A stretch of DNA of 64,000 bases from Bolinopsis microptera (GCF_026151205.1 NC_087082.1:18569401-18633400), one strand, 5' to 3'; positions 1 to 10,313 are shown, counted from the first letter of the stretch. The notes: generated by a model from the sequence alone, not told the origin. A program made the numbers and translations.

Positions 1-680
1 TTTTGAATGTAATGAAGAGATCAACCCAGATCTTAATAACCCAACACAGACTCGTCCGGTGTGAATCAATGGTAACCCATTGGCCACGCCCCTACTAATA
101 TACCCAGAACGTAACAACTGGTCCCCGATTTCTCCCATGATGTTTCCGCCCTCCAAGACATCCAGATAAGAAAGGCCGCTTAACCAAACTTACACGTTGT
201 ACGGTCGAAACTCAATGATGTATAGAGGTGTAGCCATCAGACCTGAGACCGATATCCTAAGATCCTAGCATCCCTGATACTATATCTCCGGTGTTATTCT
301 CTCCGCCTCCTCTGCCGTCTCCATCAGCTCATTAATCTCTACCATATAAGCATGTACCACCCCAGGAACTTAATATTTCCTCTCAACTCTGATTTGTAGT
401 TCCCATATCCCTTTCCTGGCTTAATTTATGCATTTAGTTTTATAACATGAGTCTATTATCTAACCTTGATGATTTGTGCGGTGATGTATTTGTCCTGGTT
501 GATAGAGAAAATAGGTCATAAAAGGACCCGACCTAAATAAGAATGCACGTATAAACCCTCACGTGACTAACACTAACCCTAAAATCCCACGTGCTAACCT
601 CACGCGCCCAACTCCACACAACATTAAAAAATTACACGTAATACACTTCACTAGTGAAACTTACAACTAAAAATAAACAT
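1..680. other. No gene recognised
   Basis: AT-rich DNA without a convincing coding stretch on either strand. A phrase near 421-480 (TTTATGCATTTAGTTTTATAACATG and the following CTAACCTTGAT region) recurs near 1660-1740, so this is part of a dispersed repeat. Confidence 0.4.
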
Positions 681-983
681 TTACGCGCATATAAAAAATG
701 CTCCCATGAGGGAGGCTTGTACTGTTTTTTTCGGGACATTCACAGTAAGTACAACCATAATAGGTTTGTTAGGAGCTGTTTTTACCGGCCTGTAGCTCTT
801 CTTTACAATCTTATCCAGTGCTAATCCAGCCTTCATTGAGGCAATCAGCAGCCTGGATGGCGGCCGTAGCTTCTCCTTCGACTGTTTGAATGCGTCGTTC
901 AGGGGCGATTCGTTGCAGTTCTTATATGGCATACCGAGATTAAGCAGAACCTGTCTATAGTTCCTCCAGGTGATTGGAGGAAG
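681..983 (-). CDS. Hypothetical protein, probable last exon
   Basis: An open minus-strand stretch of about 100 codons runs from a possible splice acceptor (GTGACAG at 984-990 on the minus strand) to a stop at 681. It contains ITWRNYRQVLLNLGMPYKN, then a lysine-rich middle, and ends MGAFFICA. No family is recognised. The internal ATG (codon MPYKN) would give 83 residues, but the frame stays open upstream, which favours an exon over a complete gene. Confidence 0.35.
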   Translation of the reverse strand, partial: LPPITWRNYRQVLLNLGMPYKNCNESPLNDAFKQSKEKLRPPSRLLIASMKAGLALDKIVKKSYRPVKTAPNKPIMVVLTVNVPKKTVQASLMGAFFICA

Positions 984-1052
984 CTGTCACCTTATTAACC
1001 AACATCACCTCTTCTTTAAACTGCCTCACCACTTCCACGCCACCAAACCCCT

Positions 1053-1072
1053 GGGGGGGGGGGGGGGGGGGG
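1053..1072. repeat. Poly-G tract (20 G)
   Basis: Uninterrupted run of about 20 guanines directly upstream of the G-run-ended MITE at 1088. It could form a G-quadruplex; the exact length is unreliable in any assembly. Confidence 0.8.
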
Positions 1073-1087
1073 TGATGCTCCTGGATA

Positions 1088-1555
1088 GGGGGGGGTCCAA
1101 GGGGAACTTTGGGGAACTTTGGGAAAGTCCCCCAAGATTTCTGAAGTTCCCCAAAAAAAAGTTCCCCAAAACTCCCCAAAGTTCCCCAAAATTCCCCAAA
1201 ATTATTCAAAAGTATTCAAAATTATTCAAAATTATTCAAAATTATTCAAAATTTCTCTAATATACATTAATACCCATTAATGTTAACATGTATGTTATTA
1301 TAAAGTATAATCTTAACTTACTTGTTGATACTTGCAGCATGATAATTTTTTTGGCATGATAATTTTTTTGGGGAACTTTGGGGAATTTTGGGGAACGTTC
1401 TGAAGTTCTCCAAAAAAAAGTTCCCCAAAATTCCCCAAAATTATTTGTTTCATTGATAATTTTTTGGGGAACTTTGGGAAAGTCCCCCAGGTTTCCTGAA
1501 GTTCCCCAAAAAAAAGTTCCCCAAAACTCCCCAAAGTTCCCCTTGGACCCCCCCC
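1088..1555. mobile_element. MITE with G8/C8 ends, TSD TGGATA
   Basis: The 468-bp element begins GGGGGGGGTCCAAGGGG and ends with the inverted complement CCCCTTGGACCCCCCCC. It is flanked by the direct 6-bp repeat TGGATA at 1082-1087 and 1556-1561. The interior consists of GGGGAACTTT and AAAGTTCCCC blocks in both orientations, so the whole element can fold back. There is no transposase; short open frames inside are translations of the repeat. It is a non-autonomous DNA element. The superfamily is undetermined, because a 6-bp duplication fits several. Confidence 0.75.
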
Positions 1556-1561
1556 TGGATA

Positions 1562-2800
1562 TTTAAAAATCAATATAACACAAACTTAAATCATATTTTA
1601 TAGTATTCACACATTAACTTATTTCCAGGAATGCCGGAATGGTTAAATTAATGATAATCTATGCATTTAGTTTTATAACATGAAGACAATATGAGTGTAT
1701 TATCTAACCTTGATTATTTGTGCGGTAATGTATTATTAATCAGGTATAAATTATATCAATATTCAGTAATTAAACTCTTATACCAGAAGTAGCTATCAAC
1801 TCATAGTAGCCTAAATTATGCTTAAAATCTCGTGAGATTAAATAACTATTTAGCTATGCGTTCCACTGCTACTAACTTAATTGGTTCCCTAAATTTGACG
1901 AGGACGATCCTATCTAATTAGCTAATTTCCAGCAATCCCACTCGAGATAATGACAAGATTGTGTTATCATCGAGTGTTCTTCTCCTCTGACGGTCACTTA
2001 AGTTGCTAAAAACAACATTAAGTTGCTAAAAACAACATTACTCTGTAGAGCAGTTCTTGTCGAACAGTAATTAGAGGGGCTGTAAAGTTTACGAGATGTA
2101 AAGTGAGGGGCTGTAATTAGAGGGGCTGTAAAGTTTACGAGATGTAAAGTGAGGGCCTGTAAACTAGTGATGAGGCATTTTCAATTAACTTTTTCACACT
2201 TCAATGTGTACCTACCTAGCCAGCTGTAGTTACATTGTGAATATCTCTAACAAAGTTACATCCTTCTCCTATCACCTTTAATTTTCCTACATCATAATTT
2301 TAAACTCTCATTTTCACTTATATTAAATATAATTACATAAAAACATCAATATTGAGCGGTGTACCAAAAACCGGTCACCAAGCAAACATCCTGGCCCCCT
2401 TTTTGTCTTTGGTCCTCCCTGAATAGTATGTTTTTGGAACACGCGAAAATTATTTAGTACAATAATTTAACGGAAATAATTTCTCCTCGTGTTCCAAAAA
2501 CACGCACGGTCCTAGTGTACTTTTTGTAGAAATAACAAATTGCGCTAAATTCAATTCCCCTCAGGGGAATTGAAATCCCCTCCTTCTTTTACATGAAGGA
2601 TCACTGCTTTTATATTCTACACTGAAGTTACAGTGACCTGTGACGAGACACTAACAAGTTGAAATGAATTGAGTATTAGATATTGGGCTGTCATTATTTT
2701 CAAGTTTTCCGCTTTGTCCTTCTCGTATGATTTTGTGAAGCGCTAAACTGTTTGACGAGCAATAAGTGTCATACTCATGCTATCTTCAAGGTGAAATGAA
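1562..2800. other. Non-coding, with short tandem duplications
   Basis: No gene is seen. Around 1995-2040 a roughly 21-bp unit (AGTTGCTAAAAACAACATT) occurs twice. Around 2070-2160 a segment starting ATTAGAGGGGCTGTAAAG is duplicated in tandem. At 2550-2574 there is a near-perfect palindrome with 12-bp arms (TTCAATTCCCCT and its complement). Confidence 0.5.
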
Positions 2801-3018
2801 ATGTGCTGGAAATATGCATGTGAAGTGCAGAAGTGGGCCCCGAATGTGAAATGGGCCCCTAATAGCAAAGCTGCAAAGTTTGCATGTTACGAATTATTAC
2901 AAAGCTGCGAAGTTTGCATGTTCAGGTCCCTGTTACGAATTAGTACAAAGCTCTCGTTCTGTCCGTTCGTCTTTCCTTACGTTCACACCTTGTGCAGGCA
3001 AAATAATTGGCCCCGAAT

Positions 3019-3019
<1 letters not shown>

Positions 3020-3050
<31 letters not shown>
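3020..3050. repeat. Poly-G tract (31 G)
   Basis: Uninterrupted guanine run of about 31 bases. Apparent open frames across it translate to polyglycine or polyproline and are not evidence of a gene. Confidence 0.85.
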
Positions 3051-3051
<1 letters not shown>

Positions 3052-3411
3052 GCAGGTATAGCAAGTTTAGCAAATTCAGGACCCTGTCCCGCATCAAAAC
3101 GAACTCCCCTGGCTCTTTATCTGTCTTTCTTTGGTTCAACTCCCACATTATTTCACAGGCAACGTTGTTGACGTATTTGTATAGCTCCGGGTCCAAAATA
3201 ACAGGATCCGGGAGCCTTATAAAATCGGTGATTCTTCTAGCAGTTGATTGTGATGTTACCTGTGGTGGCGTTACTGCTCGTTCTGTAATTCAGACTCTTC
3301 TATCAGTACACGTTCTAGATATTAATTTTGGAGATATTAATATGAATCACTTCGAGATGGCCAGGCCTACTCTCATGCTGTCTATATGTGATGATTAACT
3401 CTGAAAAACTA

Positions 3412-3483
3412 GGGACAACTGGGGAATGATCCCAGAACCTCGAGATTTCGCGTCTCTTGCTCTACCAATTGAGCTACTGACCC
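3412..3483 (-). pseudogene. tRNA-like sequence, degenerate tRNA or SINE head
   Basis: On the minus strand a 72-nt cloverleaf-like sequence starts GGGTCAG, has a typical D-arm (GCTC-loop AATTGGTA-GAGC), an anticodon stem AGAGA/TCTCG around loop CGCGAAA, and a T-arm CTGGG/CCCAG with loop ATCATTC. Defects are visible. The acceptor stem GGGTCAG/TTGTCCC has a mismatch, loop position 33 is G instead of T, and the T-loop begins ATC instead of TTC. It is therefore a tRNA pseudogene or the head of a SINE, not a functional tRNA. Confidence 0.55.
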
Positions 3484-3549
3484 TGATTCTCAGAGCGAAA
3501 TCACCACTCATATACAGCACAATTTCATGCTTTGTGTGGAATATCATTT

Positions 3550-3600
3550 ATCAGTTATTTAGAATATATAATATGCGAATATATATTCTAAATAACTGAT
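3550..3600. repeat. 51-bp hairpin palindrome
   Basis: Arms of about 20 bp (ATCAGTTATTTAGAATATAT and its exact reverse complement) flank a roughly 10-bp loop. It lies about 70 bp from the tRNA-like sequence. It may be a remnant of a small palindromic transposon or simply an AT-rich cruciform; nothing further supports a function. Confidence 0.6.
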
Positions 3601-3800
3601 TAATATGAATGTTTATCGTTTTAGGACAAGGGGAAAAATATCTGTTTTGAAAAATCTCAGTATAAGCTAGCTGAACTCTTTATAAGGGATCTGTCTTGGA
3701 GCTCTTTCAACTCTTCCATATTTTGCTCCTCGTTGAGCACATCTAATTAATCTCGTGTGGGCTTTTGGTACAGCATAGTGCTCCTTTCTTCAGTTCTAAT

Positions 3801-3869
3801 AAGTATTGGGCAGTATGCCAAGTATTGGGAAGTATGCCAAGTATTGGGAAGTATGCCAAGTATTGGGCA
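3801..3869. repeat. 19-bp minisatellite, about 3.6 copies
   Basis: Tandem units of AAGTATTGGGAAGTATGCC, with C for A in some copies. Confidence 0.85.
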
Positions 3870-4064
3870 GAGTTCAAATTATACAACTTCTCAATCTTCC
3901 TATCCTGATTAAAGTAAAAAACTATCTTGAGTTTATGATATTCAATAAGACTGTACAGTGTAATGAGGTTATCATTCTATCAAAATGGTACTCCTGTACC
4001 TCATATTGATTGAATGGAACTTCACCGGTTGTTCAGCCAGGACCGACCAGAGAGAGAGAGAGAG

Positions 4065-4178
4065 TCAGGTCCAGAGAGCATTAGGACCATTTGGAGGTGG
4101 TTCTCTCTTTGGGTGATGGCGGCGTGACATAGTAGAGACATATAGAGACTTAGAGATTAAAACGTCCACTTTTTCCAT
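4065..4178 (-). CDS. Short ORF behind the shared 5' leader
   Basis: A 37-codon frame starts MEKVDVLISKSLYV and ends ALWT. No family is recognised. Its interest is the position of its ATG, which follows CTGTCATAGCAAG on the minus strand. That is the same leader that precedes the start codon of the large gene at 33750 and, slightly diverged, of the gene at 10763. It is probably a truncated gene of that family, followed by a GA dinucleotide stretch. Confidence 0.3.
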   Translation of the reverse strand: MEKVDVLISKSLYVSTMSRRHHPKREPPPNGPNALWT

Positions 4179-4285
4179 CTTGCTATGACAGTAGTTGTAA
4201 ATTCTCCTACCCGCTTACGTCTTTTATGTACAATGCTTACTATATATATAATACTTACGTCTATTATGTACTATTCCGCCGTGGA
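4179..4285 (-). promoter_or_regulatory. Shared 5' leader block, copy 1
   Basis: The block contains, in plus-strand order, GCTATGACAGTAGTTG, TCTCCTACCCGCTTACG, the TATATATAATACTTACG stretch and TATTCCGCCGTGGATTC. It recurs almost unchanged at 6510-6605 and 33760-33855, and in part at 10760, 9175, 10915, 41835, 43780 and 57930. Relative to minus-strand genes it lies immediately upstream of start codons, so it is a candidate promoter, 5'UTR or non-coding first exon. Confidence 0.4.
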
Positions 4286-4452
4286 TTCTTCTTGCCAGCT
4301 CTGCTGACGCTTTCATTTGAGTCGTGATAGTCCTGTTCAGACTCTGTTATTGGTAAAAAGTAGTCGATGGTATAATTTATTTTCTTCTTGCTATTGTTGA
4401 TGTTAGTTGATGATGATTCAGGCCTCTGACACATTAATTTGCTAAGAAACAA
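4264..4452 (-). CDS. Hypothetical exon ending KKNPRRNST
   Basis: A 62-codon minus-strand frame with a Ser/Asn/Lys-rich start and an acidic middle (ITESEQDYHDSNES), ending in the phrase encoded by the repeated TATTCCGCCGTGG block. It is probably the last exon of a small gene. No function is recognised. Confidence 0.35.
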   Translation of the reverse strand: MFLSKLMCQRPESSSTNINNSKKKINYTIDYFLPITESEQDYHDSNESVSRAGKKNPRRNST

Positions 4453-4621
4453 GTTTTTCTCCCCGGTGCTCTGTTTGTTCCAATATACAAATCGCCATTT
4501 CTTTTGATCATCGATGCTGAATTTGCTTTTACAGTCCCATTTTATGGCCTAATGAACGAAATCCATAATGGAAACTTTTAAAATAAAAATAGGAGTAGTG
4601 TGTATAATGGCCCCGCTGACC

Positions 4622-4820
4622 CACCGTTTTGTGAGTCACTTTTGACATGCGTTTTGACACGTGTCTTGACATACATTTTGACATGCGTTTTGACACGTGT
4701 CTTGACATACATTTTGACATGTGTCTTGACATACATTTTGACATGCGTTTTGACACGTGTCTTGACATACATTTTGACATGTGTCTTTGACATACGTTTT
4801 GACATGCGTTTTTACACATT
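4622..4820. repeat. TTGACAYRYRTTT minisatellite
   Basis: Nested tandem repeat of 12-bp subunits (TTGACATACATT, TTGACATGCGTT, TTGACACGTGTC) arranged in higher-order units of 36 bp. It is open in several frames on both strands only because the unit length is a multiple of three. A 17-G run follows at 4848-4864. Confidence 0.85.
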
Positions 4821-5249
4821 TTTTCTCTACGTAATTTCTATACTAGAGGGGGGGGGGGGGGGGGTATAAAGCATGTCATTTAACCCTAATTGTACATTTC
4901 ACATTCACTTTAAATACGTGGAGAGACAATTGTTCGGACACCTGTTTGATGTGTATCGGTAGCCTGCCGGCCCCTGTATATAAAAGACCTTAAAACGTGT
5001 AATTTATAGATTAAAAACACAATTAATTAATTTATAATTTTTAACACATAAAATATTGCTAGTTTCTAATCTAGTACCATTTTTTAAATTTTTTAAAACA
5101 GTAACCTTGTCTCTACACTGCCATCAATGGGATCGGGGGAGGGTCATTAATCAAATTCAAGGTCGAGGAGGGACGTGAGATCCTGAAAAATATATCAACT
5201 TAAATTGATTATTTAAGTGAGAAAAACATCTTGTTGATTATAATGTTGA

Positions 5250-5740
5250 TACCCAAAATTTTTTTCCGAATATTTAAAACCCTTTAAAAATTCGCCAACA
5301 GCCTTACGCTGCACAACCTATTTAAATTTAACCCTACTCCCTAGCACGGCTCTGCGCGCCTTAAAAATAAAATGCTGAAAGAATCTTAAAAGTAAACGCC
5401 TAACCCTATTCCAAATCCAATATCATAATTTACAATACTCACCTATTTCTCCGTCTTTCCTCCTTCCATTCAAACCTTTATTTTAGATCCTCATTTCCAT
5501 TCGAATGAGTACAAGTAAAACACTTTAAATATAAAATATGAAATGTATTAAACAAATAAAAAAAACAAGAATGATAAGAAGAGCCAGTGCGAGACACCTC
5601 GTCCTCCCGAGCTTAATGAGGGCTGCTGTATGGCTCTGTGCTGGGCGAGGTGGGGCTGTGGAAATAGGGCGGGGGCGCCGGCTGGGTGTCCATTCTTGCC
5701 GCCTGTTGATCCGCCAAGTACTCCAATTCCACTGTTAGGT
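5250..5740. repeat. Segmental duplication G, copy 1
   Basis: The sequence from CCCAAAATTTTTTTCCG to CCAATTCCAC is repeated at 29767-30250 with few differences. The right-hand ends diverge abruptly after CCAATTCCAC. Confidence 0.8.
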
Positions 5741-5840
5741 CTCTTATTCTTCTTTCTGCCCGCCTGAGGCGTTTCTTGAGTTCTTCTAACTCTTTCAGGT
5801 CGTCGGTATACGCACTGCTGATGGCAGTAACGGCCTTCAT
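5613..5840 (-). CDS. Coiled-coil protein with Pro-rich C-terminus
   Basis: 75 codons. The N-terminal half is a predicted coiled coil (DLKELEELKKRLRRAERRI), followed by ELEYLADQQAARMD and a proline-rich tail (PAPPPYFHSPTSP). The 3' half is repeated at 30133-30250, where the 5' half is replaced by other sequence. The family is unknown; the short coiled coil suggests an oligomerising tail of a multi-exon protein. The start is uncertain because the frame may continue into an upstream exon. Confidence 0.4.
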   Translation of the reverse strand: MKAVTAISSAYTDDLKELEELKKRLRRAERRIRDLTVELEYLADQQAARMDTQPAPPPYFHSPTSPSTEPYSSPH

Positions 5841-5842
5841 CA

Positions 5843-6055
5843 GGTCCCTTTTGATAATAAATTAAAAAGTAAACTAACTCTCGTGTTGTTTTGAAATGAG
5901 ATGAGAGAATGATTAAATAGAGAATGATAATAAATTAAAAAGTAAACTAACTCTGGTGTTGTTTTGAAATGAGATAAGAGAATGATTAAATAGAGAATGA
6001 TAATAAATTAAAAAGTAAACTAACTCTGGTGTTGTTTTGAAATGAGAGGTTGTGG
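5843..6055. repeat. 73-bp tandem repeat array, copy 1
   Basis: About three units of a 73-bp repeat containing AATGATAATAAATTAAAAAG, ACTAACTCTCGTGTTGTTTTG and AATGAGATAAGAGAATGATT. The unit recurs in at least seven places in the window, nearly always beside the TATTCCGCCGTGG block on one side and a GAGGTTGTGGTGTTACTG block on the other. Confidence 0.85.
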
Positions 6056-6059
6056 TGTT

Positions 6060-6650
6060 ACTGTTCTTGGAGGTACGGGTGGTTAAGGTTTTGGTTTTAT
6101 TGTTTGGGAACACTCCCCCTTCTGGATCTCACTGAAGATATAGGAGTTGAGATAAAGTATCAGTTTTGAATTATAAGCTCTTTAATCTAGATAGAGTACC
6201 TACACTTTGAAAGTTGTTTGGTATTAGGAAGTGGTCGGTATCATTTTAGAGTTCTAAATAGTCTCACCTTGTTACATTGCTTAATAGCTCTTCGAGTTCC
6301 TCAAAATCGTCTGGTGCTGAGGTGACCCTGAACAAATTATTATTTGATCATTATGGCTCTATTTTGGTGCCGTAATATTTGAGTTAGAAATAATTGTAGC
6401 ACATTTTTTGGTGATAGCTACTTACGGGATTCTCGGTATCTTATTGGATGGTTCTCCTGCAGTGTCGGTGGTCCGCTCACTGAAATGGTTTTTTACTCTC
6501 CGTCAAATGAAGTAGTTGTAAATTCTCCTGCCCGCTTACGTCTTTTATGTACAATGCTTACTATATATACTTACGTCTATTATGTACTATTCCGCCGTGG
6601 ATTCTCTTCGGTTTGTCTGTATAGTTTTTAAATGATATGAAAGAATGATT
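6060..6650. other. Non-coding repeat flank with second leader block
   Basis: Contains the GAGGTTGTGGTGTTACTG block that follows the 73-bp array, then AT-rich DNA also present at 9320-9720 and 44130-44390, and another copy of the leader block at 6510-6605. No credible coding exon is seen. Confidence 0.5.
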
Positions 6651-7015
6651 AAATAGAGAATGATAATAAATTAATAGGTGCTCCTCATTTATAGTAACCG
6701 TATAATATGTTTACATAATGTTGCAAGATGTTTGCAGCTGCATGAAAAGTTGATAAGAAGAAAATGTTACTTACCTGTCAAATTTACAGCTTGTTCTTCT
6801 CGTGAACAGCTAGGTGAATTCTTATTTATAGCAGGAAAACTCCGGTAATTATAAGTTGAGAACTTTAAATTCAAGGAACGGTGTATATCATTCTACCTAT
6901 GAACATTATAAAAGGTTAATAATTATTTCAAAGATATAACATTTATCCCCATTTATATATAAATTTACCTGAACTTCTAAAATTATTGGTATCAGCATAG
7001 CATAAGAAGCATTAC

Positions 7016-7139
7016 CTCTAAATTTGGATACCTCGCTATACTGGTTTCCGTTCTTTGTCTTTTTTTCAGTGCTGACCCCTATTATATATCTTTATATCTT
7101 TATAATATAGAACACAATCCCGGAAACAACTCCCTTCAT
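7016..7139 (-). pseudogene. OB-like MKGIVSG exon, broken copy 1
   Basis: The minus-strand exon starts at an ATG (MKGVVSGIVFY) and continues as GVSTEKKTKNGNQYSEV before the splice donor GTAAT at 7011-7015. A TATAAAGATATA microsatellite expansion in the middle introduces a stop. The first exon recurs at 36003, 44953 and 45208 and as a tandem pair at 20532-20870. The short beta-rich pattern and the conserved donor suggest an OB-fold ssDNA-binding domain; this is inference. Confidence 0.5.
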
Positions 7140-7679
7140 TCTGAATATAAGTGAATTATAAAGTAAAATGTCCTGGAATGTAAATGTAACGGAAATCTTA
7201 GTTGTTTTCTAAGTTTAGGTAAGAGACATTAGCGTGAAAATGATGTCCATGAAAATAATGTGTGTGAATAATAATGCCCGCGATAATTAAATCCGATAAG
7301 GTAATTAACAAATAACAATTATTGCATAGTATAAGTATGATTATAATACAATTTATCTCCGAACGTCTAATGTCTATACTTCTAAAGATAAAAATAGAAA
7401 TAATCTATATAAGACCTTCTACTCTTTCATTTGGGTACATGATATAGAATTACAATTAAAATGTCCATATTCCTCAAATCTCCCTCCCATCTTCAGAATC
7501 CCCAAGAAATATTTTCTCACATATAAGTTAATAGTCCTTAGTTTACTATTAACTGTTTTATACTTTAACTTTAAATTACTGAACTTTAAATTCAAAGAAC
7601 GGTGAATATCATTCTACATATGAACATTAGAAAAGGTTAATTATTTAATTAATTACGATAATAAAACATCTATAGTCCT
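7140..7679. other. Repeated intron/intergenic DNA
   Basis: AT-rich, no exon seen. It is nearly identical in parts to 36110-36620 and 45360-45760; blocks include AACTTTAAATTCAAAGAACGG and TATAGTCCTCTATA. These are the flanks of the duplicated exons on either side. Confidence 0.6.
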
Positions 7680-7754
7680 CTATAAAGTAACAATTTGTGT
7701 CACTTCTGCCTTATCCTGCTCACTGAGCCGGCTATTGCTGAAGTGACCGTTTCT
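7680..7754 (-). CDS. Shared 3' terminal exon, copy 1
   Basis: A 24-codon exon (RNGHFSNSRLSEQDKAEV, then TQIVTL and stop) follows a possible acceptor CTAAG. The same exon occurs at 10314, 12814, 28848 and 36624, and its last 15 codons end otherwise different proteins at 31827, 36853/39009 and 46422. The repeated conservation of frame and stop suggests a functional C-terminal tag; no known motif is recognised. Confidence 0.5.
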   Translation of the reverse strand, partial: RNGHFSNSRLSEQDKAEVTQIVTL

Positions 7755-7851
7755 CTTAGAATGTTGAAGTAGGGTTTGTTAAAGATACTTAGTACAACCT
7801 GAGAAATAATTATTAGAGGATAACAATCTGTGTAACATTACATTAAATCCT

Positions 7852-8610
7852 GCGTTAATAATCAACGTGGGATCAACTTTTAAGTAGAGTAATTTGAATA
7901 ATAGTTCATATTCATAAGCTTATTAATAGGCATTCTCAAATTATTATAATGAAAAGATATGTGATCTTCTCAGACATTTATTTGTTGTGCTTCAACAAAA
8001 AAATCAAACTGGCCTGCACAGACTTCATTTGTTCTTCCATAGCCGTCTCCACTCTTTACTCTTCTGGTGCGTAGATCGAGTCAGAGGAAGCAAACATCAT
8101 TGTGATCATTTGAAGGAGCAGTCCCATGCCATCATAGCCATTCTCATAGAAAAGCGAGTAGCAGTACATGATGTCTGTGACAGCTGATGGGTCCATTTTG
8201 TCTGTCAAGGCCACTGCCGACATAGATGTTGCTGCCTTAATTAAACTGTGCACAGTCGTTCCAAAGTCGTACAACAGTTTCCCATGTTGCAGAAAACTTT
8301 AGTCTGTTCTCTCCTGTTATTTTTGCTGGGTCACATAACATGAGAACACGCGTTGTTAAATATTTGCAGTTGTTTCTTAATTTCTTTACTGCATGAAGCA
8401 TGTCCTGCATCGGAAAATCACATTTACGATCCACTCTTCACTCTTCTGGTGCGTAGATCGTAGTTTACTTCAGTCACCAATGAAATAGATGTACACTCAC
8501 CTTTCTGATAAAAGTCAGCTAAAGCTCCATGCTACGATAGTTAGTAACAACCATAACAATATATAAAGATATAACTTACTTTCAATAACACCTCCTCTGG
8601 CAACCCCTAA
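7852..8610. repeat. Segmental duplication H, copy 1
   Basis: The sequence from GCGTTAATAATCAACG to CCTCTGGCAACCCCT recurs at 30251-31004. It includes the protein exon below. Its start is fused directly to the end of duplication G at 30250/30251, which is not the case here. Confidence 0.8.
8056..8434 (-). pseudogene. Helical unknown protein, frameshifted copy
   Basis: Counterpart of the intact 124-codon frame at 30455-30829. Here a 4-bp insertion (TTAATTAA where the other copy has TTAA, near 8237) splits the reading frame into an N-terminal part starting MDRKCDFPMQDMLHAV and a C-terminal part ending ASSDSIYAPEE. No family is recognised. Confidence 0.6.
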
Positions 8611-9150
8611 GCTAACTGAAGTCTGACCAGATTCTGGTCTGTTCTTGGAAGTGGTCCGAGCTGTGATTGCTTTCTGTTTTGTACAGATAAGTCACGTCTT
8701 AGTGTGCTTTTGTTGTTGTAATACTGTTCACTTTCTTTGGTAAGCAGACAAGTACAACTTCCGTTGTACTTGTACCGTTGTGATGACTGTCTAAGTCTTG
8801 TCTAGATCCCTGTTTTCTTGCTGAGCGCTTGACATATTATGTCATTATTATAAGTATTAATTTTATAGGAAAGTCCTTTATACCCTTACAGTAATTAAAA
8901 CATTTTGCGGCGAAATGATTACGTGCCCCGCAGATGTAGCATGTTCTTCCTTCTTTCCGACCCTGTTTAGATATTACGGGTTATGAGGGCCTGTTCTATC
9001 AATTCTTTTTGGTAAGCTAATTATTTATAGTACACATGAGTCTTTTGAGTGTAGAGCTTCATGGCACAGCATGAAAATGTTATGGGAAGGCCAGCTTTAT
9101 TATTAGGATATTCTAGAACTTTCGGGATCAATCCATGAATAACGAAATGG
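8440..9150. other. No gene recognised
   Basis: The first 30 bp repeat the 3' end of the preceding frame (ACTCTTCTGGTGCGTAGATCG), a local duplication also seen at 30830. The remainder shows no conserved coding pattern. Confidence 0.4.
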
Positions 9151-9227
9151 ATCTTTATATACATAACAACGTAGCCCGCTTACGTCTATTATGTACTATC
9201 CCGCCGTGGATTATCTTCGGTTTGTCT

Positions 9228-9318
9228 GTTAAGTTTTGAAATGAGATAAGAGAATGATTAAATAGAGAATGATAATAAATTAAAAAGTAAACTAACTCTG
9301 GTGTTGTTTTGAAATGAG
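9228..9318. repeat. 73-bp repeat array, copy 2
   Basis: Just over one unit, preceded by the TATTATGTACTATCCCGCCG block and followed by GAGGTTGTGGTGTTACTG. Confidence 0.8.
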
Positions 9319-9883
9319 AGGTTGTGGTGTTACTGTTCTTGGAGGTACGGGTGGTTAAGGTTTTGGTTTTATTGTTTGGGAACACTCCCCCTTCTGGATC
9401 TCACTGAAGATATAGGAGTTGAGATAAAGCATCAGTTTTGAATTAGCTCTTTAATCTAGATAGAGTATCTACACTTTGAAAGTTGTTTAGTATTAGGAAG
9501 TGGTCGGTATCATTTTAGAGTTCTAAATAGTCTCACCTTGTTACATTGCTCAATAGGTGACCCTGAACAAATTATTATTTGATCATTATGGCTATATTTT
9601 GGTGCCGTTATATTTGAGTTAGAAATAATTGTAGTACATTTTTTGGTGATAGCTACTTACGGGATTCTCGGTATCTTCAAAGTTGGTTCTCCAGTGTCGG
9701 TGGTCCGCTCACTGAATGGTTTTTTTACAACTAACTCTCCGTCAAATGAAGTAATACAAATCTAAGTTTAAAAACATAGATCAATGAGTTAAGTATTACT
9801 TCATTTGACGGAGAGCTAGTTGTTTTAAAAGTATTCAAATTAATTCCTTAGATAAAAAGTTGTAAAAGTGTGTAAATACTTAC

Positions 9884-9970
9884 GGACACCAACATGGCCA
9901 CCCACGACCCGACTCCTTTAGCTGTTTAATATGTTTTCGCTTGCAGCTTTCTTTGTGCTCTGCGCACCTA
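9884..9970 (-). CDS. 87-nt Cys/Trp-rich exon, copy 1
   Basis: An exon of exactly 87 nt lies between acceptor TTTTTTTAG and donor GTAAGT on the minus strand. It encodes CAEHKESCKRKHIKQLKE followed by a glycine-rich turn and GWPCWCP. The spacing of Cys/His residues suggests a small zinc-binding module. Two paralogues of identical length lie at 10163-10249 and 12275-12361. No family assignment is made. Confidence 0.6.
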
Positions 9971-10162
9971 CTAAAAAAATTTTCAGTAACGGTTCTGCAG
10001 ATGTTTCGATGGTCCGCTCGCTGAAATGGTTTTTATGTTACCAGATTTGAAAAAATTGATCGATAAGTTAAGTATTACTTCATTTGGCGGAAAGCTAGCT
10101 GTATTAGGAATATTCAAATTAATTCCTTAGATAAAACGTTGTAAAAGTGTGTAAATACTTAC

Positions 10163-10249
10163 ACACACCAGCACGGCCATCCTTTGCCTGTCTTCTTGAG
10201 ATGTTTAATAAACTTGCGTTTGCACGCATCTTTTTGTTCAAGGCATCTC
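10163..10249 (-). CDS. 87-nt Cys/Trp-rich exon, copy 2
   Basis: Same length and splice sites as copy 1 (acceptor TTCAG, donor GTAAGT). It encodes RCLEQKDACKRKFIKHLK and ends GWPCWCV. Differences from copy 1 are mostly conservative (E/D, K/R), which argues for past selection on the protein. Confidence 0.6.
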
Positions 10250-10313
10250 CTGAAGAAAAAAAAAAAAATTTTAATAATAATAATTATTACAAATATAAAA
10301 CATATATAGTCCT

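Noticed and set aside
2801-3398. Frames of 86-172 codons across the G-run
   Set aside because: They depend on a homopolymer of uncertain length and have no conserved feature outside it.
4529-4869. Overlapping long open frames on both strands at the TTGACAY repeat
   Set aside because: The higher-order repeat unit is a multiple of three, so frames stay open by periodicity; the translations are only repeated Met/Ser/Lys/Cys or Leu/Thr/Val units.
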